Shown piece after piece: positions 1 to 7,132 of a DNA stretch of 38,219 bases. The stretch comes from Rhodobacteraceae bacterium UBA1943. GTDB lineage: Bacteria > Pseudomonadota > Alphaproteobacteria > Rhodobacterales > Rhodobacteraceae. The DNA lies in NCBI GenBank assembly GCA_002336845.1, contig DDEX01000063.1:1-38219 (forward strand), given 5' to 3'. The notes beneath the pieces were generated by a model. The model did not search any database, had not been told where the DNA came from, and saw nothing but the letters and a program-made list of their open reading frames with translations. The stretch's first letter is position 1. Each line of letters begins with the position of its first letter. The position numbers were made by a program, and so were the translations under genes.

Positions 1-191
1 CGCAGCAGCGTGGACTTGCCGCAACCCGACGGGCCGATGAAGGCGGTCACGGTCTTGTCCATGATCTCGACATCGACATCCTTGATGGCGTGGTTGGCGC
101 CATAGAACACCTGGGCCTTTTCGGCCTTGATCTTGATGGTCTGCGTGTCCACGCGGCTCTCCACGACTAGGTCTTTCATATTGGCACCCAT
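1..191 (-). CDS. pstB: PstB, phosphate ABC transporter ATPase (N-terminal part, cut by window edge)
   Basis: Only the first ~63 codons are inside the window; the rest lies beyond base 1. The product is the cytoplasmic ATPase that energises high-affinity phosphate import with PstC and PstA. The visible part ends in a Walker A motif, GPSGCGKSTLL, preceded by the family-typical stretch QVFYGANHAIKDV. I start it at the ATG at 191-189, three bases after the pstA stop (TAA GAA ATG), which makes a tight operon junction. A second in-frame ATG at 179 (MKDLVVES) is an alternative start. Last visible gene of the phoR/pst run. Identification rests on the Walker motif plus gene order, which is enough to be sure of PstB. 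Confidence 0.93.
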   Translation of the reverse strand, partial: MGANMKDLVVESRVDTQTIKIKAEKAQVFYGANHAIKDVDVEIMDKTVTAFIGPSGCGKSTLL

Positions 192-194
192 TTC

Positions 195-1496
195 TTACCA
201 GCGGCGCTCGAACTTGCGACGCAAAAGAATGGCCGCGGTGTTCATGATGATGAGGAAGATCAGAAGGACGATGATGGCCCCCGAGGCGCGCTCGACAAAG
301 CCGGGGTCGCCACGCTGGGTCCAGTTATAGACCTGCACCGGCAGGGCCGAGGCGGGGTCGAACAGACCACCGGGAAAGTCGCGCACAAAGGCGACCATGC
401 CGATCAACAGCAACGGTGCGGTTTCCCCCAGCGCCTGTGCCAGACCGATGATCATGCCGGTCAGGATGCCCGGCATCGCCAGCGGCAGGACGTGGTGGAA
501 CACCGTTTGCAGGCGGCTGGCCCCTACCCCCAGCGCCGCGTCGCGGATGCTGGGCGGCACGGCCTTCAGCGCGGCGCGCGTCGGGATGATGATGCGCGGC
601 AGGGTCATCAGCGTCAGCACGAGGCCGCCGACGATGGGCGCCGATTGCGGCAACCCGGCAAAGTTGATGAAGATGGCCAGCCCAAGGATACCATAGACAA
701 TGGATGGCACCGCAGCGAGGTTGGCGATGTTCACCTCGATAAGGTCCGTCACCCAGTTCTTGGGCGCGAATTCCTCAAGATAGATCGAGGCGGCAACACC
801 GATCGGCAGCGACAGCACCAGAACCACCGCCATGATCATGAACGACCCCAGGATGGCAATGCCCAGACCGGCCGCCTCTGGCCGCTTGTCCGAGGCGTCG
901 GGCATGGTCAGAAAGCCCCAATTGAAGCGGACAGACAGCATCCCGGCCTCTTTCAGCTTGTCGGCCAGCGCGAGCTGTTCGGGCGAGGTGTTCTTGTCCA
1001 GCGCGGCACTTTCCATGGTGACGCGGCCCTTGTAGTAACCATCGATCCGGCCAGAGGCGAGGGCGCTGAAGTCCATAGTGGTGCCGATCAGCTTGGGGTC
1101 GGCCAGCACCGCATTGCGCAGCGTGGCGGCCGATTCCTGGCTGATCAGATCGGCCACCTGCTTGGGCTTGGCCCCGCCCAGATCGATGCCCTTGGCGGCG
1201 ATTGCCGCCTCCAGCGACTGACCCAGGATCTTGGAATAGGTGATCGTCGTGATCTTGGACAATTGCGCCGGATCACGGGTGCCCGACTTGTCAAGCTGCG
1301 CGGCATCCAGCATGACCGGAAAGGTCAGGAAGGTTTGGCGGAAGGCCGGCAGGCCCGCCGAAAAGATCGAGATCAGCAGCCACACCAGCGCCAGAAGGGC
1401 GATGACGATGGCCCCCAGCCCATAGGCGCGGAACCGGCGCTCGGCGGCGTTGCGCGCCTTGGTGCGCGGGTCTTGCGTGAAGAGAGAGCCGCTCAT
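195..1496 (-). CDS. pstA: PstA, phosphate ABC transporter permease
   Basis: Inner-membrane permease subunit of the Pst phosphate importer, 433 residues. It is much longer than the ~300-residue E. coli protein because of an N-terminal hydrophobic helix (about residues 28-50) followed by a ~150-residue probably periplasmic insert. This long form (DUF3333-type N-terminus, from memory of the family) is usual in alphaproteobacteria. The C-terminal half carries the permease core, including EEFAPKNWVTDLIEVNIANL, the AAVPSIVYGILGLAIF stretch and the coupling segment RAALKAVPPSIRDAALGVGA. Start overlaps the pstC stop by four bases (ATGA), implying translational coupling; pstB follows after three bases. 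Confidence 0.95.
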   Translation of the reverse strand: MSGSLFTQDPRTKARNAAERRFRAYGLGAIVIALLALVWLLISIFSAGLPAFRQTFLTFPVMLDAAQLDKSGTRDPAQLSKITTITYSKILGQSLEAAIAAKGIDLGGAKPKQVADLISQESAATLRNAVLADPKLIGTTMDFSALASGRIDGYYKGRVTMESAALDKNTSPEQLALADKLKEAGMLSVRFNWGFLTMPDASDKRPEAAGLGIAILGSFMIMAVVLVLSLPIGVAASIYLEEFAPKNWVTDLIEVNIANLAAVPSIVYGILGLAIFINFAGLPQSAPIVGGLVLTLMTLPRIIIPTRAALKAVPPSIRDAALGVGASRLQTVFHHVLPLAMPGILTGMIIGLAQALGETAPLLLIGMVAFVRDFPGGLFDPASALPVQVYNWTQRGDPGFVERASGAIIVLLIFLIIMNTAAILLRRKFERRW

Positions 1497-2941
1497 TCGT
1501 ATTGCTCCCGGTATTTGCGAACGATGTAGAGGGCAAGGATGTTCAGCGCCAAGGTCAGGGTGAACAGGGTCAGGCCCAGGGCAAAGGCCACCAGCGTTTC
1601 GGGGCTGGCGAATTCGGTGTCGCCGGTCAACTGGCTGACGATCTTCACCGTGACGGTGGTCATCGCCTCGAACGGGTTGAGGCTGAGCTTGGCAGCCGCC
1701 CCCGCGCCCATGACCACGATCATGGTCTCACCAATCGCGCGGCTGGCCGCCAGAAGGACGGCACCCACGATGCCGGGCAGCGCGGCGGGCATCACCACCT
1801 GCCGCACGGTTTCCGAAGGCGTGGCGCCAAGGCCAAGCGAGCCGTCGCGCAGCGATTGCGGCACGGCGTTGATGATGTCGTCACTCAGCGACGAGACGAA
1901 GGGGATGACCATGATCCCCATGACCAGACCCGCCGTCATCACCGAGGACGAGCTGTCGCCAAGCCCCGCCGGTTGCGCGATCCAGTCGCGCAGCAAGGGG
2001 CCAACGGTGATCAGCGCGAACAGGCCGTAAACGATGGTTGGAATACCGGCCAGAATCTCGATGGCCGGCTTCACCCAGGCACGGGTGGCCTTGCTGGCAT
2101 ATTCGGCAAGGTAAATCGCGCTCATCAAGCCGATCGGCACTGCGACCAGCAGCGCGATGAACGAGACATACAGCGTGCCCCAGACCAGCGGAATGATGCC
2201 CAGCGACGAACCGCCGCCGAACCTGGGCGACCAGGTGGTCGAGAAGAAGAAATCCGCGGCAGGATAGAGTTTGAAGAAATGGCCGGTCTCGAACAGCATC
2301 GAGGCGACGATGCCGACCGTGGTCAGCACTGCGATCAGCGAACAGCCGATCAGCAGCCACATGGTAAAGACTTCGGTCGCGTTGCGGGCGCGGAAGTCCG
2401 GCTTGATCCGGCTTACGCCCCAGGCAAAACCACCCACGGCGACAATGCCCGCCGCAATCGACAGATACAGGCGCGACCGGCCCTGTGCTTCGCGCAGCGC
2501 CTCGGCCGCCTCGATGACGGACGGGGCCGGGTCGCTTTGCAGCGCCACGCCAGCGGCGTTCATCGCGGCCTTCAGCGCGGCGGGATCGGCCTTGAGTGCG
2601 GGAATGTCGGTGCGCGATTCATGCAGGCGGTCAAGCCCTTCGGCGATACGGCGCACGTCGGTCATGACCAGCGCCTTCGACGATCCATCGGGGATATCGG
2701 CGGGCGACAGCAGGGCAGCGGCACGGTTTTCGATGATCAGCGGTTGCGCCAGCAGCCAGACGACGATCAGCAAAAAGGCCGGAACAGCCGTCAGCAGGGC
2801 GGTAAAGCGACCGTAAAAGAAGGGCAGCGAGTGCAGCTTGCGGATATCGCCACTCACTGCGGCCACGGCGCGGCTGCGCCCCATGACCATGCCCAGAATG
2901 GCAAGGGCTGCAACGAGAAGCGTCAGGAGGCCGGTGCTCAT
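1493..2941 (-). CDS. pstC: PstC, phosphate ABC transporter permease
   Basis: Second inner-membrane permease of the Pst system, 482 residues, again longer than the E. coli form (~319). There is an N-terminal membrane segment (residues 1-20), a second near 50-68, a soluble insert (~75-155, DUF3708-like as I recall the family) and then the classic permease domain with AIYLAEYASKATRAWVKPAI and EILAGIPTIVYGLFALITVG. The coupling loop INAVPQSLRDGSLGLGATPSE is present. It lies 63 bases downstream of pstS, with a strong hairpin in the gap, and overlaps pstA by ATGA. The ribosome binding site is weak (GAAAGA), in line with the lower expression expected for permeases than for PstS. Confidence 0.95.
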   Translation of the reverse strand: MSTGLLTLLVAALAILGMVMGRSRAVAAVSGDIRKLHSLPFFYGRFTALLTAVPAFLLIVVWLLAQPLIIENRAAALLSPADIPDGSSKALVMTDVRRIAEGLDRLHESRTDIPALKADPAALKAAMNAAGVALQSDPAPSVIEAAEALREAQGRSRLYLSIAAGIVAVGGFAWGVSRIKPDFRARNATEVFTMWLLIGCSLIAVLTTVGIVASMLFETGHFFKLYPAADFFFSTTWSPRFGGGSSLGIIPLVWGTLYVSFIALLVAVPIGLMSAIYLAEYASKATRAWVKPAIEILAGIPTIVYGLFALITVGPLLRDWIAQPAGLGDSSSSVMTAGLVMGIMVIPFVSSLSDDIINAVPQSLRDGSLGLGATPSETVRQVVMPAALPGIVGAVLLAASRAIGETMIVVMGAGAAAKLSLNPFEAMTTVTVKIVSQLTGDTEFASPETLVAFALGLTLFTLTLALNILALYIVRKYREQYE

Positions 2942-2966
2942 GGCGATCTTTCGGAAAAGGGTGGTT

Positions 2967-2994
2967 CGGGGGCGCGGATCATCCCGCGCCCCCG
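2967..2994 (-). terminator. Hairpin between pstS and pstC (partial terminator or mRNA stabiliser)
   Basis: A perfect 11-bp stem (CGGGGGCGCGG at 2967-2977 pairing with CCGCGCCCCCG at 2984-2994) closes a 6-base loop. It starts 11 bases after the pstS stop. Read on the minus strand, the downstream flank is AACCACCCTTTTCC, so the T-run is short and displaced. Full termination is therefore unlikely. Partial termination or protection of the pstS 3' end would raise PstS over the membrane subunits, a known pattern for binding-protein operons. Confidence 0.7.
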
Positions 2995-3004
2995 GATGAT
3001 CAGC

Positions 3005-4060
3005 TTATTGCAGCGGGGCCATCGGGGTTTCGGCCTCGACAGCCGCTTGGGTCGCGGCCAGTTCCGGATCGGGAACCAGACCATAGCCCGCCAGCACGCC
3101 ATCCGGGCCAGCCATTTCGTCCGACACGAAGAACTGGATGTATTCCTTCAGGCCGGGGATCACACCGATGTGGGCCTTCTTGACGTAGAAGTAGAGCGGG
3201 CGCGACACCGGGTATTCACCCTTGGCGATGGTTTCCACCGAAGGAACGATGCCGTCGATGGTGGCAACCTTCAGCTTGTCGGTGTTGTTTTCATAGAACG
3301 ACAGGCCGAACACGCCGACGGCGGTCTTGTTGGCGTCCAGACGGGCGAGGGTTTCGGTGTAGTCGCCGTCGATATCGACCGAAACGCCATCGGTGCGCAG
3401 CTCGTTGCACTTGGCCACGGCGTCTTTCTTCTTGGCGTCGTCATCCGCGCCGGTCGAAGCGGCCAGGAACAGGTCATAGGCGCCAGTGGCCTTGCAGCCC
3501 TCTTCGATCACCTTGGTGTCGAACACTTCGCGGGTGCCGTGCTTGGTGCCGGGGATGAACAGTTGCAGCGCCTGGTCGGGCAGAGCCGCGTTCACGTCTT
3601 TCCACGATTTGGCGGTGTTGGCAGCAATCGCGCCATCCTTGGCGACATTGGCGGCCAGCGCACCATAAAGATCAGCCGGGGTCAGGGCGAAATCGGGGCC
3701 AGCGATGTCAGACGCGAACACGATGCCATCATAACCGATGCGCACTTCCATGATCTCGTTGACGCCGTTGGTCTTGCACAGGTCGATGTCCGACTGCTTG
3801 ATGCGCGACGAAGAGTTGGCGATATCGATGGTGTTTTCGCCCACGCCTTCGCACAGCTTCTTGCGGCCAGCACCCGAACCGCCGCCTTCGACGACCGGGG
3901 TCGCGAAATCGGTGTTTTCGCCGAAGGCTTCGGCGACGATGGTGGCATAGGGCAGCACGGTCGAGGAACCGGAAATCTGGATCTGGTCGCGGGCCGAGGC
4001 CGCGAAGGTCGAGGCCGCGAGGATCGCAGCGGTCGAGACCGAAAGTTTCATGAAGGACAT
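3005..4060 (-). CDS. pstS: PstS, periplasmic phosphate-binding protein
   Basis: High-affinity periplasmic phosphate receptor that delivers phosphate to PstCAB, 351 residues. A Sec signal peptide is visible (MSFMKLSVSTAAILAASTFA, probable cleavage after ASA near residue 23). The mature protein opens with DQIQISGSSTVLPYATIVAE, the phosphate-binding SGSSTV loop of this family; GGGSGAGRKKLCEG and IDIANSSSRIKQSD form further binding-site segments, and GTKHGTREVFD continues the second lobe. The first ATG is favoured by GGAG five to six bases upstream; an internal ATG at residue 4 is possible. It is transcribed from the gap carrying the Pho box and leads the pst operon. Confidence 0.97.
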   Translation of the reverse strand: MSFMKLSVSTAAILAASTFAASARDQIQISGSSTVLPYATIVAEAFGENTDFATPVVEGGGSGAGRKKLCEGVGENTIDIANSSSRIKQSDIDLCKTNGVNEIMEVRIGYDGIVFASDIAGPDFALTPADLYGALAANVAKDGAIAANTAKSWKDVNAALPDQALQLFIPGTKHGTREVFDTKVIEEGCKATGAYDLFLAASTGADDDAKKKDAVAKCNELRTDGVSVDIDGDYTETLARLDANKTAVGVFGLSFYENNTDKLKVATIDGIVPSVETIAKGEYPVSRPLYFYVKKAHIGVIPGLKEYIQFFVSDEMAGPDGVLAGYGLVPDPELAATQAAVEAETPMAPLQ

Positions 4061-4138
4061 GGGTGTCTCCGTCTGTCGCGCGGGGGGCCGGTTGCCCCTC
4101 CGTCGCTGCCCCGTCTAGGACCGCTTGGCTTCGGTTTT

Positions 4139-4167
4139 GCGACAGCAGTGTAACAGTTCGATGACAA
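4139..4167 (-). promoter_or_regulatory. Pho box (PhoB operator) upstream of pstS
   Basis: On the minus strand three 7-mers lie in direct repeat with exact 11-base periodicity: TTGTCAT (4167-4161), CTGTTAC (4156-4150) and CTGTCGC (4145-4139), separated by CGAA and ACTG. This matches the PhoB half-site CTGTCAT. The array ends 78 bases before the pstS start codon and overlaps nothing coding; the phoR stop is 3 bases upstream. A possible -10 (TCCTAGAC) lies 18 bases further downstream, so the last repeat could occupy the -35 position. Confidence 0.85.
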
Positions 4168-4169
4168 GG

Positions 4170-5186
4170 CTAATCGAGCGGCAGCAAGACCGAGAACCGG
4201 CTGCCCTTGCCCTTTTCGCTTTCGATGATCAGCCGGCCGCGATGGCGGCTGATGATGTGCTTGACGATGGCCAGCCCCAGCCCGGTGCCGCCCTTTTCGC
4301 GCGAACGGTGGCTGTCCACACGATAAAACCGCTCGGTCAGGCGCGGCAGATGCTGTGATTCGATCCCTTCGCCCTGGTCGGCGACAGAAAGCCGCAGCAG
4401 CGGGCCGCGTGGGCCGGTCTCGCGCGCCAGCCGCGCCGTGACCGTCGCGCCGGGCGGGCTGCCGTATTTCACCGCATTCTCGATCAGGTTGGACAGAACC
4501 TGCATCATCTGGTCCGAATCGGCCCGCAACAGCACCGGGGCCTCGGCCCCCTCCAGCCGGATCGTCACCCCGCCCTCTTCCGCGACGGGCTTCAGCATGG
4601 CGGCTGCGCTGCGGGTCAGGGCGGCCAGATCCACCTCATCCGAGGGGCGCACCCGCTCTTCCGCCTCGACGCGGGACAGGTGCAGAAGGTCGCGGACAAG
4701 GCGGTTCATCCGCTCGGCTTCGCGCGCCATGATGCCCAGGAATCGTTCGCGGGCGCGGGCGTCGTCCTTGGCCGGGCCTTGCAGGGTTTCGATGAAACCG
4801 ATCATCGCGGTCAGGGGGGTGCGCAGCTCGTGGCTGACATTGGCCACGAAATCGCGGCGCATCTGGTCCATCTGCGCCAGGGCCGACTGGTCCTCGAAGG
4901 CAAGAACGATGCGGGCGCCGACCGGCGTCACCGTGACCTCATGCACCCGGTCCTGGGTTTCGCCCTGGCTGATCAGGCGCGCGCGCCCTGCCTGGCCCGC
5001 GCGCGCGGCGGCGATCGCCGCGACCAATTCGGGCTGACGGAAAGACAGCACATGGTGCCGCCCGACGATGGCCGTGCCGAACAGGGCCTGCGCGGCCGGG
5101 TTCGCCTCTTCCACCCGGTCATCCGCGCCTATCAGCACAACCGGAATGGGAATGCCTGCGATCACACTGTCAGACCCGTCGATCAT
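4170..5186 (-). CDS. phoR: PhoR, phosphate-regulon sensor histidine kinase (no membrane segment)
   Basis: Sensor kinase that controls PhoB in response to phosphate, 338 residues. Order: PAS-like domain (about 8-100, with ADDRVEEANPAAQALFG), HisKA dimerisation domain with phospho-acceptor His119 in NVSHELRTPLTAMIGF, and a HATPase domain with the N box NLIENAVKYGSP, the G1 box DQGEGI and the G2 region GGTGLGLAIVKHI. E. coli PhoR begins with membrane helices; none is seen here, as is common in Rhodobacterales, so signalling probably relies on contact with PstB/PhoU at the membrane. Start supported by GGGGAGG six bases upstream. Downstream are the Pho box and pstS; upstream, same strand, is the holin/endolysin pair. 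Confidence 0.93.
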   Translation of the reverse strand: MIDGSDSVIAGIPIPVVLIGADDRVEEANPAAQALFGTAIVGRHHVLSFRQPELVAAIAAARAGQAGRARLISQGETQDRVHEVTVTPVGARIVLAFEDQSALAQMDQMRRDFVANVSHELRTPLTAMIGFIETLQGPAKDDARARERFLGIMAREAERMNRLVRDLLHLSRVEAEERVRPSDEVDLAALTRSAAAMLKPVAEEGGVTIRLEGAEAPVLLRADSDQMMQVLSNLIENAVKYGSPPGATVTARLARETGPRGPLLRLSVADQGEGIESQHLPRLTERFYRVDSHRSREKGGTGLGLAIVKHIISRHRGRLIIESEKGKGSRFSVLLPLD

Positions 5187-5205
5187 GCCACACCTCCCCG
5201 ACCTG

Positions 5206-5234
5206 TCCCGGCCCTTCCTAGCGGCGGGCCGGGA
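5206..5234 (-). other. Hairpin in the holin-phoR gap
   Basis: TCCCGGCCC (5206-5214) and GGGCCGGGA (5226-5234) form a perfect 9-bp stem with an 11-base loop, filling about half of the 61-base gap between the holin stop and the phoR start. No T-run follows on the minus strand (CAGGTCGGGG comes next), so it does not look like an ordinary intrinsic terminator. It may damp read-through from the lysis genes into phoR or mark an RNA processing site. Confidence 0.5.
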
Positions 5235-5247
5235 TCATCGCCAGAGG

Positions 5248-5745
5248 TTACTGCGCCCGCCCTGCCCGCCAGTCGGCAAGGGCCGGGTTATCATCTTGCG
5301 CCTCGCTACTGTCCAAGGGACGGCCGGGAAAACCCGCAGAGGCGCCGGGGCGGTTGCGGAAGTAAAAGGTTTCGCGGGCCCCGAAATAGAAGGCGACCAC
5401 CGCCCCCAAGAGCCACCACAACGGCTCCGGCACCGCGTTCAGCCCCACCATCCGCCCGGCGAAGGCCTGCGGATCGACCATCGCATAGATGAACAGGCCA
5501 ATCGTGCCAAAGGCCAGCAAGGGCCGCGGCAGGCGGTTGAGCCCGTTGATCAGACGATCAAATCCGCTCAGCGAGGGATTGGCGAATTCGGCCCCGAACT
5601 CGTCCAGCGCCGCCATCTGCGCCTTGGCCGACAACTCCATCCGTTTGGTGGCCGAAGGGGTGAAGACCTCTGCCACGCCCTTGACCGTATCGCCAATCGC
5701 CGACACCGCCGAAGGGCTGCCCAGGATCTGCCCGATCACCCCCAT
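5248..5745 (-). CDS. Holin of the gene-transfer-agent release family
   Basis: Small membrane protein, 165 residues, that I match to the 3-TM holin family associated with GTA release (Pfam GTA_holin_3TM as I recall). An amphipathic N-terminal region holds FTPSATKRMELSAKAQMAAL, followed by FDRLINGLNRLPRPLLAFG and two clear membrane helices (about 74-92 and 106-122), ending in an arginine-rich tail after YFGARETFYFRNRP. Holins make inner-membrane lesions that let the endolysin reach the wall. The start overlaps the endolysin 3' end by ten bases and has only a weak ribosome site (GGTGG), so translation is probably coupled. No phage or GTA structural genes are nearby, as in Rhodobacter capsulatus, where lysis genes are unlinked from the main GTA cluster. 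Confidence 0.82.
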   Translation of the reverse strand: MGVIGQILGSPSAVSAIGDTVKGVAEVFTPSATKRMELSAKAQMAALDEFGAEFANPSLSGFDRLINGLNRLPRPLLAFGTIGLFIYAMVDPQAFAGRMVGLNAVPEPLWWLLGAVVAFYFGARETFYFRNRPGASAGFPGRPLDSSEAQDDNPALADWRAGRAQ

Positions 5746-6350
5746 GAGGCCACCCGCGCCCGGTGCTGGGCGTCCGACAGACGATATTTCGGCGATATGA
5801 ATTCCTCGGCCCGCAGGATCCAGCCGCCCTTGCTGCCGTCACGCCGGGTGGCATATTTGCGGCTGGCCGGCCGGGCATCTGCCAGCGCGTAATAGTAATT
5901 GCGCCGCGCGATGCCATAGGCGTCGGCCAGATGGCGGGGTGCCGCCTCGAACGCCAGTTGCGCCGCGCGGATGGTCTGCGGGCCGATCATCCCGTCAGGA
6001 TCGCAGGGAAAGCCCATGTCCGTCAAAAGGCGCTGCAACACCTTCACCGCATTGCCGCCCGCATTGACATACATGTCGAAGACCGAGGGTTGCAGCGCCT
6101 CTGGCAGCGCCGAAACCCCGGTGCGGCGCCAGTAATGTTCCACGAAAATCTGCCGGGCCTGCGGCTCGCTCAGGCGTTGCACATCCTTGATGTCGATCCT
6201 GTCATCGCCGTTCACGTCGATGCCAAGCCGCCGCAACGTGGCCAAGGTCACCCCGTGGTTGGTTGCCCCGCCCGGATCGTCGGGGTCGTTCACAAAGCCG
6301 CCCTCACGCGCGACGATTTCCTGCGCCAGTTCTTCAACCGATTTCATCAT
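5736..6350 (-). CDS. GH108-type endolysin (GTA/phage lysozyme)
   Basis: Peptidoglycan hydrolase, 204 residues. The N-terminal half is glycoside hydrolase family 108, with the catalytic glutamate in REGGFVNDPDDPGGATNHG (Glu16) and the YVNAGGNAVKVLQRLL segment. The C-terminal part contains the peptidoglycan-binding-3 type sequence GMIGPQTIRAAQLAF and YYALADARPASRKYATRRDG. There is no signal peptide, so release depends on the overlapping downstream holin. Two adjacent ATGs (6350 and 6347) follow GGAAGGGGC; the second has better spacing. R. capsulatus has an equivalent endolysin-holin pair needed for GTA release (from memory, rcc00555/rcc00556). A domesticated phage lysis gene is therefore the best reading; a cryptic prophage remnant is possible but no other phage gene is present. 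Confidence 0.85.
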   Translation of the reverse strand: MMKSVEELAQEIVAREGGFVNDPDDPGGATNHGVTLATLRRLGIDVNGDDRIDIKDVQRLSEPQARQIFVEHYWRRTGVSALPEALQPSVFDMYVNAGGNAVKVLQRLLTDMGFPCDPDGMIGPQTIRAAQLAFEAAPRHLADAYGIARRNYYYALADARPASRKYATRRDGSKGGWILRAEEFISPKYRLSDAQHRARVASWG

Positions 6351-6370
6351 GCCCCTTCCGCTCCCCAGGG

Positions 6371-6396
6371 CGGCAGGGTGCGGCAGGGTGGTTAAG
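6371..6396 (-). promoter_or_regulatory. Endolysin leader with tandem 10-mer and TTAA half-site
   Basis: Immediately upstream of the endolysin, CGGCAGGGTG occurs twice in perfect tandem (6371-6380 and 6381-6390), followed by a GGTTAAGG segment. The TTAA at 6392-6395 is a single CtrA-type half-site; a full TTAA-N7-TTAA box is absent. CtrA is known to act on lysis genes in R. capsulatus, but this site alone is weak evidence. No convincing -35/-10 pair was found here. Confidence 0.25.
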
Positions 6397-6431
6397 GATG
6401 GCTAGCCGAGGCGCGCGTTGCCATTGGCGCG

Positions 6432-6528
6432 GCGGGGGTTTCACACCCCCGCACCCCCGTGGGATATTTGGAGAAGGGGAATGTGGAACAGTCCTGCCCT
6501 TCCCCTTCGCCAAATATCCTCGGGGTGC
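6432..6528. repeat. Inverted pair of the dispersed GATATTTGG repeat plus GC hairpin
   Basis: Left to right: a hairpin (GCGGGGGT at 6432-6439 with ACCCCCGC at 6445-6452), a core copy on the plus strand (6453-6480, ...GATATTTGGAGAAGGGGA), a 20-base spacer, and an inverted core copy (6501-6528, TCCCCTTCGCCAAATATCC then TCGGGGTGC). The two cores can pair over about 28 bases with a few mismatches. The block lies downstream of ccmE and upstream of the endolysin, where it could act as a two-way terminator. A further small hairpin (TGGTT/AACCA near 6547-6559) lies between it and the ccmE stop. Other copies of the core occur at 26998, 29535 and 32043. Confidence 0.8.
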
Positions 6529-6583
6529 GATCATGGTTGCGCCATTGGTTCGAGAAACCATGGTCGCGGGCGGGCATCAGGCG

Positions 6584-7066
6584 CTACTTCTTGGCAGGCT
6601 CGACATAAACGCCCTGTTCCTTCAGCGCGTCGATGACCTCTTTGGGCATATAGGTTTCGTCGTGCTTGGCGAGGATCTCGCTGGCAACGAAGGTGCCGCC
6701 TTCCAGCTTGCCTGTGGCGACGACGCCCTGCCCTTCGGCGAACAGGTCCGGCAGGATGCCGGTATAGCGGACGGGCACCTCATTGGTCGTATCCGTCACC
6801 TTGAAGGTTACCGCCTCGCCCTGCCCGCGCACCACGCTGCCTTGGGCGACCAGCCCGCCAAGGCGGAACACCTCATCCGCCGCGGGCGGCTGCTCGGTCA
6901 CCTGTGTGGGTGAGCGGAAGAAGTTGATGCCGTCCTTCATCGCATAGCCGATCAATGCGGTCGATATCGCCAGCGCCACGAAGGCCAGCAGAATGATCTG
7001 GATGCGGCGCTTTTTCTTCAGCCCCTTCATCCCGCGGAATTCACGCCTTGCTGTCGCTTCCATCAT
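6584..7066 (-). CDS. ccmE: CcmE, periplasmic haem chaperone for cytochrome c maturation
   Basis: Haem chaperone of the System I cytochrome c maturation pathway, anchored in the inner membrane with a periplasmic OB-fold. It has the signature KKKRRIQIILLAFVALAIS membrane anchor, then VFRLGGLVAQGSVVRG, and the haem-binding motif AKHDETYMPKE, with the covalent haem ligand His at about residue 135 and the conserved Tyr139. I place the start at the ATG at 7066 because AAGGGG lies about six bases upstream; in-frame alternatives are the adjacent ATG at 7063, a more distal one at 7096, and MKGLKKKRR at 7030, which is the length most relatives show. No other ccm genes are next to it here. argC lies upstream on the same strand. 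Confidence 0.94.
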   Translation of the reverse strand: MMEATARREFRGMKGLKKKRRIQIILLAFVALAISTALIGYAMKDGINFFRSPTQVTEQPPAADEVFRLGGLVAQGSVVRGQGEAVTFKVTDTTNEVPVRYTGILPDLFAEGQGVVATGKLEGGTFVASEILAKHDETYMPKEVIDALKEQGVYVEPAKK

Positions 7067-7132
7067 CCTGCCCCTTGTCACACGCCCCGATGCCACGCGG
7101 GCTCGGGGCGCGCCTTGATCCCGGTCAAGCGG

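Noticed and set aside
1502..4153. Very long open frame on the plus strand across the pst operon (over 800 codons)
   Set aside because: It is antisense to pstC and pstS, has no ribosome site or recognisable domain, and is rich in His/Arg/Gly/Gln, as expected from the reverse frame of high-GC coding DNA.
5248..6350. Remnant of a prophage
   Set aside because: No integrase, capsid, tail or attachment site is present; the intact overlapping pair fits the domesticated GTA lysis module better.
6481..6636. Small open frame starting with ATG right after GAAGGGGA in the plus-strand repeat copy
   Set aside because: The ribosome-site-like sequence is just the repeat core, the frame runs through the inverted copy and antisense to ccmE, and the peptide has no coding character.
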